This document shows positions 41,284 to 49,242 of a stretch of 64,000 bases of DNA, in pieces (the stretch's first letter is position 1; each line of letters opens with the position of its first letter). Source of the stretch: Streptomyces sp. (GTDB taxonomy: Bacteria; Actinomycetota; Actinomycetes; Streptomycetales; Streptomycetaceae); NCBI RefSeq assembly GCF_019510245.1, contig NZ_JAEKKT010000180.1:1-64000 (forward strand), given 5' to 3'. Below the pieces are notes generated by a model. It saw only the letters and a list, made by a program, of their open reading frames with translations, ran no database searches and was not told where the DNA came from. The translations under genes and the position numbers were made by a program.

Positions 41284-41708
41284 CACATCTCCAGGAGGAC
41301 GGTGAAGGGGCCGTCGTTCGTCAGCGACACCCTCATCTGCGCCCCGAACCGCCCGGTCGCCACGGTCGCCCCCAGCGACCGCAGCTGCGCGACCACCTCG
41401 TCCACCAGCGGCTCCGCCACCTCGCCGGGCGCCGCCGCGTTCCAGGTCGGCCGCCGCCCCTTGCGGGCGTCGCCGTACAGCGTGAACTGGCTGATCACGA
41501 GCAGCGGGGCGTCGACGTCACTGCACGACCTCTCGTCCGCCAGCATGCGGATCGACCAGAGTTTCCGGGCGAGTTGGGCCGCCTTCTCCTTGGTGTCCTC
41601 GTGGGTCACCCCGACGAGCACGCACAGGCCCTCGCCCTCGATCGCGCCCACCGTCTCGCCGTCCACGACGACGCTCGCGCCGTCCACCCGCTGTACCACC
41701 GCTCGCAT
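41283..41708 (-). CDS. dtd: D-aminoacyl-tRNA deacylase
   Basis: 141 residues, the usual DTD length. Hallmarks present are MRAVVQRV at the start, the SQFTLYGDARKGRRP motif and the C-terminal NDGPFTVLLEM, which provide the cross-subunit active site. The enzyme hydrolyses D-amino acids mischarged onto tRNA in the cytoplasm. ATG at 41706-41708. Convergent with ygfZ. Confidence 0.96.
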   Translation of the reverse strand: MRAVVQRVDGASVVVDGETVGAIEGEGLCVLVGVTHEDTKEKAAQLARKLWSIRMLADERSCSDVDAPLLVISQFTLYGDARKGRRPTWNAAAPGEVAEPLVDEVVAQLRSLGATVATGRFGAQMRVSLTNDGPFTVLLEM

Positions 41709-41866
41709 GCGCACCATCATGCCCGGTGCTCGCATGGCCCTCACAGGGGGCCCATTATTGATCCTTAACATCCCAACTAGGGCCGTTCGGGGGCACTCGG
41801 TCACATTGCGGCCACTTGGGGTGGCACCATGCTTCCACACGCCGGTCGAGGGGACGGTTGAGACGT

Positions 41867-42460
41867 ATGAGCACACCGAGCACCGGGCGACTGAAGACGC
41901 AGGGCACGCAGAGCGTGCAGAGCCTGCCCCGGCCGCCCGCACAGCGCGGCGAGGACATCCCGCTGCCAGCGGAGCCGCCGGAGCACGACCTGGGCCGCCT
42001 GAGCCTGCCCGAACTGCGCGTCCTGCGCCGGGACGCGCAGCGCGACGAGGCCGACCTCAGTTACGTACGACGGCTGCTCCAGGGCCGTATCGACATCCTG
42101 CGCGCGGAACTGGCCCGCCGCTCCCCGGCGGGTGCCGCCGCCGTCGTGGACCGGCTCCCGGAGATCCTCACGGACGCCCCGGCCCGCCACCGCTCCTCCG
42201 CCCGCCACGTCACCCTGGGCACTCCGCACAACGAGGAGTACGGCAGGCTGGCGGCCGACATGCTGGCCGAGGTCGAGCTCTCCGACCTCCAGGCCCGTAC
42301 GGACACGGAGCTGACCGCGGCGATGGGCCGTCTGGTCCGCTACGAGCAGGAGGTGTCGCGGCGCAGGCAGCGCCTGCAGCGGACGGCCGACGACTCGAGC
42401 GGCGAGATCACCCGCCGCTACCGGGAGGGTGAGGCCCAGGTCGACGATCTGCTGACGTGA
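41867..42460 (+). CDS. rsiG: RsiG, c-di-GMP-dependent anti-sigma factor of WhiG
   Basis: 197 residues. Two antiparallel-helix segments each carry the full c-di-GMP signature E-x3-S-x2-R-x3-Q-x3-D: first copy E61, S65, R68, Q72, D76; second copy E160, S164, R167, Q171, D175. In Streptomyces RsiG bound to a c-di-GMP dimer sequesters the sporulation sigma factor WhiG. Both signatures are intact, so full function is expected. whiG itself is not in this window. ATG at 41867 in GTATGAGC. Confidence 0.93.
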   Translation: MSTPSTGRLKTQGTQSVQSLPRPPAQRGEDIPLPAEPPEHDLGRLSLPELRVLRRDAQRDEADLSYVRRLLQGRIDILRAELARRSPAGAAAVVDRLPEILTDAPARHRSSARHVTLGTPHNEEYGRLAADMLAEVELSDLQARTDTELTAAMGRLVRYEQEVSRRRQRLQRTADDSSGEITRRYREGEAQVDDLLT

Positions 42461-42593
42461 GGCGGAGCGCCCCGAAACGGGCGCTGGGGGTCCCCCGGCC
42501 GAAGGCTGGGGGAGGAACTGCGCGACAAGCCCCCACCGGCCGGCCGCCGAAATTCAATCGGCACCACCCCCACCCAACACCTACCGTGCTGTC
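42461..42593. repeat. REP element between rsiG and the Eis-like gene
   Basis: GGGCGCTGGGGGTCCCCCGG, then CCGAAGGCTGGGGGAGGAACTGCGCGA and CAAGCCCCCACCGG. The same roughly 60 bases recur with one or two changes at about 55918-55978. It folds into nested hairpins and probably serves as a terminator for rsiG. Confidence 0.75.
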
Positions 42594-43874
42594 ATGACTG
42601 ACGCCGTCGAAGTCCGCCCCATAACCGAACCCGAGCTCGCCGACTGGCACCGCGCCCTGTCCACCGGCTTCCTCCAGCGCCCCACCCTCTCGGCGGAGCA
42701 ACTCGAAGCCCGCCGCAGGCAGTTCGTGCCGGGCAGACTTCTCGGCGCCTTCGACGGCCCCCTCCCCCATTCTCGGCTTCGCTCGAACGGGGGGACCCCC
42801 ATCGTCGCGACGTTCCGCTCCTTCGACCAGGAGCTGACCGCGGTCGGCGGAGCGATCCTCCCCGCCGACGCCATCTCCAACGTCACGGTCACCGCCACCC
42901 ACCGCCGCCGCGGCCTGCTCACCCGCATGATGAGCCAGGACCTGGCCGCGGCGAAGGAGCGCGGAGACGTGGTCGCGACCCTGATCGCCGCCGAGTACCG
43001 GATCTACGGCCGCTACGGCTTCGGTCCGGCGACCACGCTGACGGAGTGGACGGTCGAGGTCCCGCGGACCGGCCTGGACCCGCGCTGGGCGCGCCCCGAG
43101 GACGGTGGCCGGATCGACCTCGTCGACGGCGAGGACATCCGCAAACTCGGCCCCGACCTGCATGAACGCGTCCGCCGCAGCACCCCGGGCGCGGTCAGCC
43201 GCAGCGAGCTGTGGTGGCAGTTGCGCACCGGCGCGGTCCGCTTCGACGAGGAGTGGAAGGAGCCCTACTTCGCGGTGTACCGCTCGGCGGCCGGCGAGGT
43301 GGAGGGCATCGCGTCCTACGAGTCGGACGACAACTGGCAGGGCAAGCAGCCGTACAACACCGCCGACGTGCACTGGCTGCTCGGCACCACCCCGGCGGCC
43401 GAGCGTGCGCTGTGGCACTACCTGTGCTCGATCGACTGGATCACCAGGGTGAAGAGCGGCTGGCGGTCGCCGGACGACCTGCTGCCGCACTACCTGCCCG
43501 ACCCGCGCGCGGCGCGGATCACCAACCAGGCGGACTGGCTGTGGGTGCGGATCCTGGACGTCGTACGGGCCCTGGAGGCGCGGACGTACGACAGGGCGGG
43601 TTCGCTGGTCCTGGAGGTGGCGGACCGGCAGGGGCTGGCCGGCGGCCGGTTCCGGCTGGACGCCTCCCCCGATGGGGCGTCCTGCACCCCGACCACCGAC
43701 ACCCCCGACCTCGCGCTCGACATCGCCGAGCTGGCGAGCGTCTGGCTCGGTGACCAGTCCGTGGCGCGGCTGCACGCTCTCGGACGGGTCCAGGAAGAGC
43801 GAGTGGGCGCCGCCCGGGAGGCCGACGCCCTGTTGCGCGCGTCCGGGCGGCCTTGGTGCCCGGACATCTTCTGA
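42594..43874 (+). CDS. Eis-like N-acetyltransferase with in-frame repeat insertion
   Basis: 426 residues. The GNAT core is at about 70-150 (VTVTATHRRRGLLTRMMSQDLAAAKERG), a second degenerate GNAT region follows, and the C-terminal sterol-carrier-like domain ends in a carboxylate, as in mycobacterial Eis, which acetylates aminoglycosides and proteins. Residues 56-70 (PLPHSRLRSNGGTPI) interrupt the expected GAFDG-x-x-VATFRSF segment and are encoded by a 44-base repeat also found at 59728. The insertion lies before the acetyl-CoA loop and may be tolerated. Confidence 0.9.
   Translation: MTDAVEVRPITEPELADWHRALSTGFLQRPTLSAEQLEARRRQFVPGRLLGAFDGPLPHSRLRSNGGTPIVATFRSFDQELTAVGGAILPADAISNVTVTATHRRRGLLTRMMSQDLAAAKERGDVVATLIAAEYRIYGRYGFGPATTLTEWTVEVPRTGLDPRWARPEDGGRIDLVDGEDIRKLGPDLHERVRRSTPGAVSRSELWWQLRTGAVRFDEEWKEPYFAVYRSAAGEVEGIASYESDDNWQGKQPYNTADVHWLLGTTPAAERALWHYLCSIDWITRVKSGWRSPDDLLPHYLPDPRAARITNQADWLWVRILDVVRALEARTYDRAGSLVLEVADRQGLAGGRFRLDASPDGASCTPTTDTPDLALDIAELASVWLGDQSVARLHALGRVQEERVGAAREADALLRASGRPWCPDIF
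42762..42805 (+). repeat. 44-bp coding REP-like insertion, copy 1
   Basis: Begins CTCCCCC, contains CTCGGCTTCGCTCGAACGGG, and ends ACCCCCATCGT. About 39 of 44 bases match the reverse complement of 59728-59771. It lies in frame inside the Eis-like gene. Confidence 0.8.
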
Positions 43875-44232
43875 GGCGCTCCTTCCTCCCGGGGACGGTG
43901 CCTGAATCACCTGTGTTCACTTGTGGCTGTGCTGTGCTGAGCTGTTCTGCTCATCCGTAGCGAGCTGTGAAGTTGTGGCTGTGCGGGTCTGCCTGTGTTC
44001 GGTTGTCGGTGTTCAGTTGTGACTGTGCCGGTCGTGCTGGCCGCGCGCCCCGACGGCCGGCCCAGGTGGACCGGGCTCCCGGCTCCCCTCCGGAAGGGAA
44101 CCCGGATGGCCAACCGTCGAGGAAGTATGACCATGTCGCTGGAGTTGGCGACCAACTCCACAGTACTTATCTCCACTTGGATGCGACTCATAACCACCTT
44201 CCCGTGAACTGCCGAAAGATGGCGGGAAGTTG
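43875..44232. promoter_or_regulatory. Intergenic region with TTGTGGCTGTG repeats and GntR operator
   Basis: About 360 bases without a gene. TTGTGGCTGTG occurs at 43921-43931 and 43973-43983, and TTGTGACTGTG at 44017-44027, in a region of unusual G/T richness. At 44140-44160 is the perfect inverted repeat TGGAGTTGG-CGA-CCAACTCCA. These precede the first GntR gene of the island. Confidence 0.6.
44143..44157. promoter_or_regulatory. Operator AGTTGG-CGA-CCAACT upstream of GntR-1
   Basis: AGTTGG-CGA-CCAACT is matched by AGTTGG-TGA-CCAACT in front of the second GntR gene (45429-45443). Same arms, same 3-base spacer. It lies about 90 bases upstream of the GntR-1 start. Confidence 0.75.
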
Positions 44233-44238
44233 TACTGT
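44233..44238 (+). promoter_or_regulatory. -10 element TACTGT of GntR-1, leaderless spacing
   Basis: TACTGT is six bases before the GTG at 44245 and no ribosome binding site is present. The flanking AAGTTGTA...GTTTG...CGTG context is shared with GntR-2. Confidence 0.6.
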
Positions 44239-44244
44239 TTGTCC

Positions 44245-45159
44245 GTGGACCCGGAACTCGCCTCCGTCAATGGACGGAAGAGGTCACAGCGGCCTCAGGC
44301 GTCACACCACAAGGTGGCCGACGAGCTGCGCACCCGGATCAGGTCCGGGGAGCTGCGGCCGGGCCAGCGCATGCCCACGCAGGCCAAACTGGCGGACGAG
44401 TTCGGGGTCGAGCGCGGGGCGGTACGGCAGGCACTGCGCATCCTGCAGTCGGAGCACCTGCTCACCAACGTCTCGAAGGGCGCTCCGGCGACGGTCGCCC
44501 CGGGCCTCGGCCCGGCGCGCCCCGCGGTGGGCCCGGCAGCGCCCCCGCAGCCGACCATGGTGGCCCTCACCCCGCGCATAGAGGCGGCCTTCGCGGCCTC
44601 GCACGTGAGGATCGACGCGCTCTGCCTGACCTCGGTCTCGCTCAACCTCGCGCTCGGCGGGCCACTGCGGCTCATCCACGCGGGGCGGCTGGAACCGGCC
44701 AAGATCGACGTCCGGGTGCTGCTGCCGAGCCGGAACATCGACCTCGCGTTCCCGACGGCGGTGGCGGCCGACGCCTCGGCCGAGGACGCGGTGCACGAGC
44801 GCTGGCTGGCCCAGCGCAACGCACAGGGCCAGGTGCTGCAGCACAACCTGCTGGCGCTGCGCGCCACGCACGGCATCGACGTGCACGTCACCTTCCGGGC
44901 GCTGCCCTTCACCCCGCCGGTCAAGCTGTACCTGCTCAACGGTGCGGAGGCGCTGTTCGCGTACTACACGCTGGGGCGCCACGAGCGGGAGATCGACCAC
45001 GAGCACCTGGAGACGTACGACGCCGAGGGCACGCGGTCGATGCTCTTCGCCTTCGAACAGGGCGCGGGGCTGCGGGACACCGCGTTCGTGGACCAGTCCA
45101 CACGGTGGTTCGACGCCCTGTGGGGGACGATCAGTTCGGAGCTGCACCTGACGTCCTAG
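44245..45159 (+). CDS. GntR-type regulator with PLD-like effector domain (GntR-1)
   Basis: 304 residues. The winged helix is VADELRTRIRSGELRPGQRMPTQAKLADEFGVERGAVRQALRILQ. After a Pro/Ala linker the effector domain (about 115-295) contains HVRIDALCLTSVSLNL, KIDVRVLLPSRNIDLAFP and HVTFRALPFTPPVKLYLLNGAEALFAYYT. It is not UTRA or FCD; the pattern of a membrane-phospholipase-D-like sensory fold without catalytic HKD is my best guess. Paralogous to the genes at 45531 and 47280. Probably leaderless from GTG 44245. Confidence 0.85.
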   Translation: MDPELASVNGRKRSQRPQASHHKVADELRTRIRSGELRPGQRMPTQAKLADEFGVERGAVRQALRILQSEHLLTNVSKGAPATVAPGLGPARPAVGPAAPPQPTMVALTPRIEAAFAASHVRIDALCLTSVSLNLALGGPLRLIHAGRLEPAKIDVRVLLPSRNIDLAFPTAVAADASAEDAVHERWLAQRNAQGQVLQHNLLALRATHGIDVHVTFRALPFTPPVKLYLLNGAEALFAYYTLGRHEREIDHEHLETYDAEGTRSMLFAFEQGAGLRDTAFVDQSTRWFDALWGTISSELHLTS

Positions 45160-45187
45160 GGCCGCCCCTGTGTTCTTGGAGCGGTTC

Positions 45188-45379
45188 CTACAGGGCGGGC
45201 CCGGCGAGCACCAGGGCGAGCAGGACCGCCCCGGCGGAGCTGAACGCCGGGCTCTTGGCCTTGATGCCCACGGTGAGCAACAGCAGGCCGATAATGCCAG
45301 TGGCACCGTACTTCGACTGGACGATCTGCTCGAAGCCGACGACGAAGGCGGCGGAGAGGAGCGCGAGGGCGGCGGGCAT
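45188..45379 (-). CDS. Small membrane protein in the GntR island
   Basis: 63 residues from ATG 45379, with GGGGGAACC ahead; two hydrophobic helices (about 3-20 and 32-60) separated by EQIVQSKYGATG. It lies between, and opposite to, GntR-1 and GntR-2, so its promoter region shares the AGTTGG-N3-CCAACT operator with GntR-2. Function unknown. Confidence 0.6.
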   Translation of the reverse strand: MPAALALLSAAFVVGFEQIVQSKYGATGIIGLLLLTVGIKAKSPAFSSAGAVLLALVLAGPAL

Positions 45380-45428
45380 GGTGGTTCCCCCCATCAGTCG
45401 GGAAGCAAGGCTTCCGCCAACTCAACCA

Positions 45429-45443
45429 AGTTGGTGACCAACT
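45429..45443. promoter_or_regulatory. Operator AGTTGG-TGA-CCAACT between small membrane gene and GntR-2
   Basis: Identical arms and spacing to the site before GntR-1. Flanked by further half-sites (CCAACTCAACCA, CCCCAGTTGGCC). It could control both divergent genes. Confidence 0.75.
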
Positions 45444-45518
45444 CTGATTAAGTTGTCCCCAGTTGGCCACTACTTATAAACAACCTCCAAACAACTCCCC
45501 CTAGATGGATCAAAGTTG

Positions 45519-45524
45519 TAGCGT
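45519..45524 (+). promoter_or_regulatory. -10 element TAGCGT of GntR-2, leaderless spacing
   Basis: TAGCGT is six bases before GTG 45531, exactly as TACTGT is placed before GntR-1. Confidence 0.6.
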
Positions 45525-45530
45525 TTGGTC

Positions 45531-46394
45531 GTGACTCAGGAGAACGTGGCAGTGAACGCCGGCAGCACACCTCAGGAGATCGCCGACACCCTGCGGCAAC
45601 GCATCCGCTCGGGCGACCTCAAGGTGGGCGACCGCCTGCCCACCCAGGCCGAACTGGCCGAGGAGTTCGGTGTGGAGCGGGGGACCGTGCGCCAGGCCGT
45701 GCGGGTGCTGCAGGACGGTGGCTACCTCGTCGACGTAGGCAAGGGCAGCCCGCCGCGCATCGCCGAGCCCCGGCCCGCGGCACTGGACGAGCCCCAGCCG
45801 ACGATGGTCGGCCTCGGACCCCGCATGACGGAGGCGTTCGCCGCCGCTCACGTCCGCATCGACGCCGCCTGCCTGACCGCCCAGAGCCTGCTGCCGGCGC
45901 TGGCCGAGCCCCTGCGCATGATCCACGAGGGCCGCATCCGCCCCGAGCGCATCGACGTCCGCGTGCTGCTCCCCAGCCGGGACATCCCCCTCGCCTTCCC
46001 GACGGCGGTCGACGGCGACGACGACACGGTCCACAACCGCTGGCTCGGCATGCGCAACGCCCAGGGCCACGTCCTCCAGTACAACCTCCAGGGCCTGCGC
46101 TCCACCCACAAGATCGACGTGAACGTCACCTTCCGGGCCCTGCCGTTCACCCCGCCGATCAAGCTGTACCTGCTCAACGACGCCGAGGCGCTGTTCGCCT
46201 ACTACACGGTCACCCGCCGCGAGGAGCAGACGGAGGACGGCCTGCTCGACATGTACGACGCCGTCGGCTCGGAGTCCCTCCTCTTCTCCTTCGAGAAGCG
46301 AACCGGCCAACGGGACGCCGCGTTCGTGGAGCAATCGCAGAAGTGGTTCAACGCCCTCTGGGAAACCATCACGACGGACCTGACACTCTCTTAG
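45531..46394 (+). CDS. GntR-type regulator with PLD-like effector domain (GntR-2)
   Basis: 287 residues, close paralogue of GntR-1. Winged helix: IADTLRQRIRSGDLKVGDRLPTQAELAEEFGVERGTVRQAVRVLQ. Effector motifs: RIDVRVLLPSRDIPLAFP and VNVTFRALPFTPPIKLYLLNDAEALFAYYT. The GTG at 45531 is placed for leaderless translation. Its TAG stop shares a base with the GTG of the HAD gene that follows (TAGTG), so regulator and hydrolase are coupled, implying that the regulator's ligand is related to the HAD substrate or product. Confidence 0.87.
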   Translation: MTQENVAVNAGSTPQEIADTLRQRIRSGDLKVGDRLPTQAELAEEFGVERGTVRQAVRVLQDGGYLVDVGKGSPPRIAEPRPAALDEPQPTMVGLGPRMTEAFAAAHVRIDAACLTAQSLLPALAEPLRMIHEGRIRPERIDVRVLLPSRDIPLAFPTAVDGDDDTVHNRWLGMRNAQGHVLQYNLQGLRSTHKIDVNVTFRALPFTPPIKLYLLNDAEALFAYYTVTRREEQTEDGLLDMYDAVGSESLLFSFEKRTGQRDAAFVEQSQKWFNALWETITTDLTLS

Positions 46395-47137
46395 TGACTT
46401 CTGATACGACGCAGACTGAACTGGTGGCAGCCAAGAGCAAGGACACGACCGAAGAGATCGCGGAACTGGTCAGAAGCGCCCGTGTCGTCCTCTGGGACTT
46501 CGACGGGCCGATCTGCCGGCTGTTCGCGGGACACTCGGCGGCGGGCGTGGCCGGCGAACTGGTCGACTGGCTGGCGGTCCGCGGCCTGCACGGCCTGGTC
46601 ACCGAGACGGAGCGGGACTCCCTCGACCCGCATCTCGTCCTGCGCGCCGTGGACCGCCGGCATCCCGGCAGCGACCTGGTCGCGGAGCTGGAGGAACGTC
46701 TCACCAAGGAGGAACTGCGGGCCACGTCGACGGCGATGCCCACGGCGTTCGCGGACATCCTCATACAGACGTGGCGGGCGCGGGGCGCGCGCATGGCGGT
46801 CACCACCAACAACTCCCCCCGGGTGGTCCGCGCCTACCTCGACGACCGCGCCCTGACCCCGTGCTTCGCCCCGCACATATACGGCCGCACCCAGGACCTG
46901 CACCGCCTCAAGCCGGACCCGCACTGCCTCAACCGCGCCCTCAACGCGATGGGCGCCGCCCCCGGCGCGGCCCTGATGATCGGCGACTCACCCACGGACT
47001 TCCAGGCGGCCCGGACGGCCGGCGTCCCGTTTCTGGGCTACGCGCGTAACGCACGGAAAGCCAAGCTTTTGACCGAGGCCGGCGCGGAGTACGTGGTGGG
47101 GTCCTTGTGGCCGTTGCTGGAGACGCTGCGGCACTAG
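46394..47137 (+). CDS. HAD-superfamily hydrolase (HAD-1)
   Basis: 247 residues. Motif I DFDGPICRLFAG has the nucleophile Asp near residue 35; motif II is VTTNNSP, motif III Lys is in LKPDP and motif IV is IGDSPTDFQAA. The helical cap between motifs I and II is small (C1 type), as in phosphoglycolate phosphatase and beta-phosphoglucomutase relatives. Coupled to GntR-2. A second, similar HAD gene of the same length lies at 49243 beside a kinase-like gene. Confidence 0.9.
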   Translation: MTSDTTQTELVAAKSKDTTEEIAELVRSARVVLWDFDGPICRLFAGHSAAGVAGELVDWLAVRGLHGLVTETERDSLDPHLVLRAVDRRHPGSDLVAELEERLTKEELRATSTAMPTAFADILIQTWRARGARMAVTTNNSPRVVRAYLDDRALTPCFAPHIYGRTQDLHRLKPDPHCLNRALNAMGAAPGAALMIGDSPTDFQAARTAGVPFLGYARNARKAKLLTEAGAEYVVGSLWPLLETLRH

Positions 47138-47151
47138 GGGGCATGGGGCGG

Positions 47152-47194
47152 ATCTGCCTGGTTGCCGGTCAATATCAGGCATGTCCAGGCAGAT
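47152..47194. promoter_or_regulatory. Inverted repeat and CAGGCA half-sites upstream of GntR-3
   Basis: ATCTGCCTGG (47152-47161) is the exact inverse of CCAGGCAGAT (47185-47194). Extra CAGGCA or TGCCTG half-sites occur around 47176, 47227 and 47262. They lie between HAD-1 and GntR-3 and may be the operator of GntR-3, distinct from the AGTTGG site of the other two. Confidence 0.5.
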
Positions 47195-47279
47195 TGATCC
47201 GTCAACCGGTTGCGGCAGCAGGGCTTCCTGCCTGACCGGCGCGTGTTTGCACGGCGGTTGAGGCAGGAACGTTCGCTGT

Positions 47280-48152
47280 ATGGCGGCCAGGCAGGCACGT
47301 GACGGCGGTGGCAGGGCGTTCCGGCAGGTTTCCGAGGCGCTTCGGACCCGGATGGCGGACGGGACGTACCAGCTGGGTACCGAGCTGCCCGCCCAGGGCA
47401 AGTTGGCCAAGGAGTTCGGGGTGTCCCGTGACACTGTGCAGCGGGTGGTGCGCGAAGTGGGCAACGAGGGGTGGATCGAGTCCCGCCAGGGCAGCCCGGC
47501 GCGGGTCGTCAAGGTCCAGCGCGTGCAGTCCACCACGGCGAAGGCCAGCAGGTCACGGCAGGCGATGACGTTGCAGCCGCTGATAAGCGAGGCGTTCGAG
47601 CAACCCGAAGTCTCCCTGGACGTCTTCACGTTGACCTCTGAGTCTCTCGACACTCACATCCGGCTCCAGGCCGAGCGGATCCGGGCCGGTGTCATCGCCC
47701 CCGGCAGCATCGTCGTACGGCTGCTGCTGCCTGATCCTCTGCTCGACCTGCCGTACCCCGTGATCAGGCAGGACAAGGACGATCCGCGCCTGCGGGAGCG
47801 GCTGCGTGCCATCACCGACCGGCACACGGATTCCCTGCGTACCACCCTGCGGGACCTCCAGGCCGAGCGGTGGGTGCCGGCGGTCGACGTACAGGTCAGG
47901 CATGTGCGGCTGGTTCCGGCCTTCAAGCTCTACGTCATCAACATGACAGAGGTCCTCCATGCCCTCTACGAGGTCATCGAACGGCCCATCATCCTGGACA
48001 CCGGCGAGGAGATCGACGCGCTTGACGTGCTGGGACTGGGCGCCATGCTGACGCACCACGTCGAGGACGCCGACCCGAACTCGCCGGGATCGGTCTTCGT
48101 GCTGAAGACGCGGTCCTGGTTCGAGTCGGTCTGGAACCTGCTTGCCGACTAG
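47280..48152 (+). CDS. GntR-type regulator with diverged effector domain (GntR-3)
   Basis: 290 residues. Winged helix: VSEALRTRMADGTYQLGTELPAQGKLAKEFGVSRDTVQRVVREV. The effector region keeps the shared landmarks VSLDVFTLTSESLDTHIRL, IVVRLLLPDPLLDLPYP and DVQVRHVRLVPAFKLYVINMTEVLHALYE. It is more distant from GntR-1 and GntR-2 than they are from each other. ATG at 47280 follows AGGAACG. Likely ligand class is the same. Confidence 0.85.
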   Translation: MAARQARDGGGRAFRQVSEALRTRMADGTYQLGTELPAQGKLAKEFGVSRDTVQRVVREVGNEGWIESRQGSPARVVKVQRVQSTTAKASRSRQAMTLQPLISEAFEQPEVSLDVFTLTSESLDTHIRLQAERIRAGVIAPGSIVVRLLLPDPLLDLPYPVIRQDKDDPRLRERLRAITDRHTDSLRTTLRDLQAERWVPAVDVQVRHVRLVPAFKLYVINMTEVLHALYEVIERPIILDTGEEIDALDVLGLGAMLTHHVEDADPNSPGSVFVLKTRSWFESVWNLLAD

Positions 48153-48157
48153 TTCGG

Positions 48158-49144
48158 CTATGCGGACGCGCTCTGCTGCCCCGGACGTGTCCACCGGGGG
48201 TCGCCGATCACGGGGTGCTCCGGTTTGATCTCGGCGAGCTTCTGCCACAGGTTCTCGTAGCACGCGATGTGGTGATCCGCGATCTCCCTGGCCTGATGGG
48301 AGTTGGACTTCCGATGCCAACCGATGTAGCGGGCTCGGCCGTAGAGCGGTGCGAACCCCTGTGCGTCGAGGATCTCGTACTGATTTCCCTGGGGTCCCAC
48401 GGTGTCCGGTTCGATGCCGTAAGGAGTGGTGAAGACTCGCTCACGGTTCAGGATGTACAATTTCCGATCCGGTATTTGTGTTGCCTCCCGGATCTCGCAT
48501 GATATGGTCATTCTTGGATTTTTCGCCTGTATGGCGTTGAGCATGGCTTTGAGTCTGGTCCAGTTGGGTTTGGTGAACTCCTCGCGCATGCGTTCGCGAT
48601 TTTTTGGAGAGTCCCTGAAATAATACCTCGCCGTGTCCGACTCGTTCGCTCTCGGCGCTGGAACGAGGGCACCCGGAAGCCCCATCGGAAGGTTCAGATG
48701 GGCGATGATTATGCGAAAATGCAGCTCGACCGTGTGTACTTCACGATCGGCCATCTTCCGCATCGGTACGGCGATTGCCTCAAGCAGTGTCTCCATGGTG
48801 AACCCGGAGAAATCGACATGCACACTGCGATCGCTGAAGGCTTCCTTGAATTCATCATGCAAGTTGTCCGAGTCAGCGAACACGTAGACACCCGCGACCT
48901 CTTTCGAGCCGGGCTCGCTGATGGCGTCGTAGAGGATGAGTGCGATCAGTGAAGCGAGTGAACCGCCCAGCAGTTGCTGCTCCTTGAGGGCGTCGCCGAG
49001 TGGACCGATCAGGGCGCCGGCGCCTTGCAGGACCGCGGTCAGCGCCAGCGCCGACTTGACGATGCGGGGCTTCCAACTGTTCAGAGTCGACCGGATGCGG
49101 TCGACTCTGGTCGGGCCATTGCCACCTCGACTGCGAGAAGACAC
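48158..49144 (-). CDS. Membrane protein carrying a GntR-effector-like domain
   Basis: 328 residues. A basic N-terminus leads to hydrophobic stretches around 32-50 and 58-75, then a soluble domain that contains SVHVDFSGFTMETLLEA, MTISCEIREATQIPDRKLYILNRERVFTTPYG and a C-terminal WHRKSNSHQ. The R-x5-P-x2-KLYILN signature matches VxFRxxPFTPPxKLYLLN in the neighbouring regulators, so I infer a related ligand-sensing domain on a membrane anchor. GC content drops in its middle. No known family. Confidence 0.7.
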   Translation of the reverse strand: MSSRSRGGNGPTRVDRIRSTLNSWKPRIVKSALALTAVLQGAGALIGPLGDALKEQQLLGGSLASLIALILYDAISEPGSKEVAGVYVFADSDNLHDEFKEAFSDRSVHVDFSGFTMETLLEAIAVPMRKMADREVHTVELHFRIIIAHLNLPMGLPGALVPAPRANESDTARYYFRDSPKNRERMREEFTKPNWTRLKAMLNAIQAKNPRMTISCEIREATQIPDRKLYILNRERVFTTPYGIEPDTVGPQGNQYEILDAQGFAPLYGRARYIGWHRKSNSHQAREIADHHIACYENLWQKLAEIKPEHPVIGDPRWTRPGQQSASA

Positions 49145-49242
49145 CCAAACCCCCTGTGGCGCCGCAGCTCAATGGCGCCGACGCTGCCCGGTAGCTCTCC
49201 GTGCAGCCATCATGCCTGGCGGGACTCCGCGGCACCAGCAGG

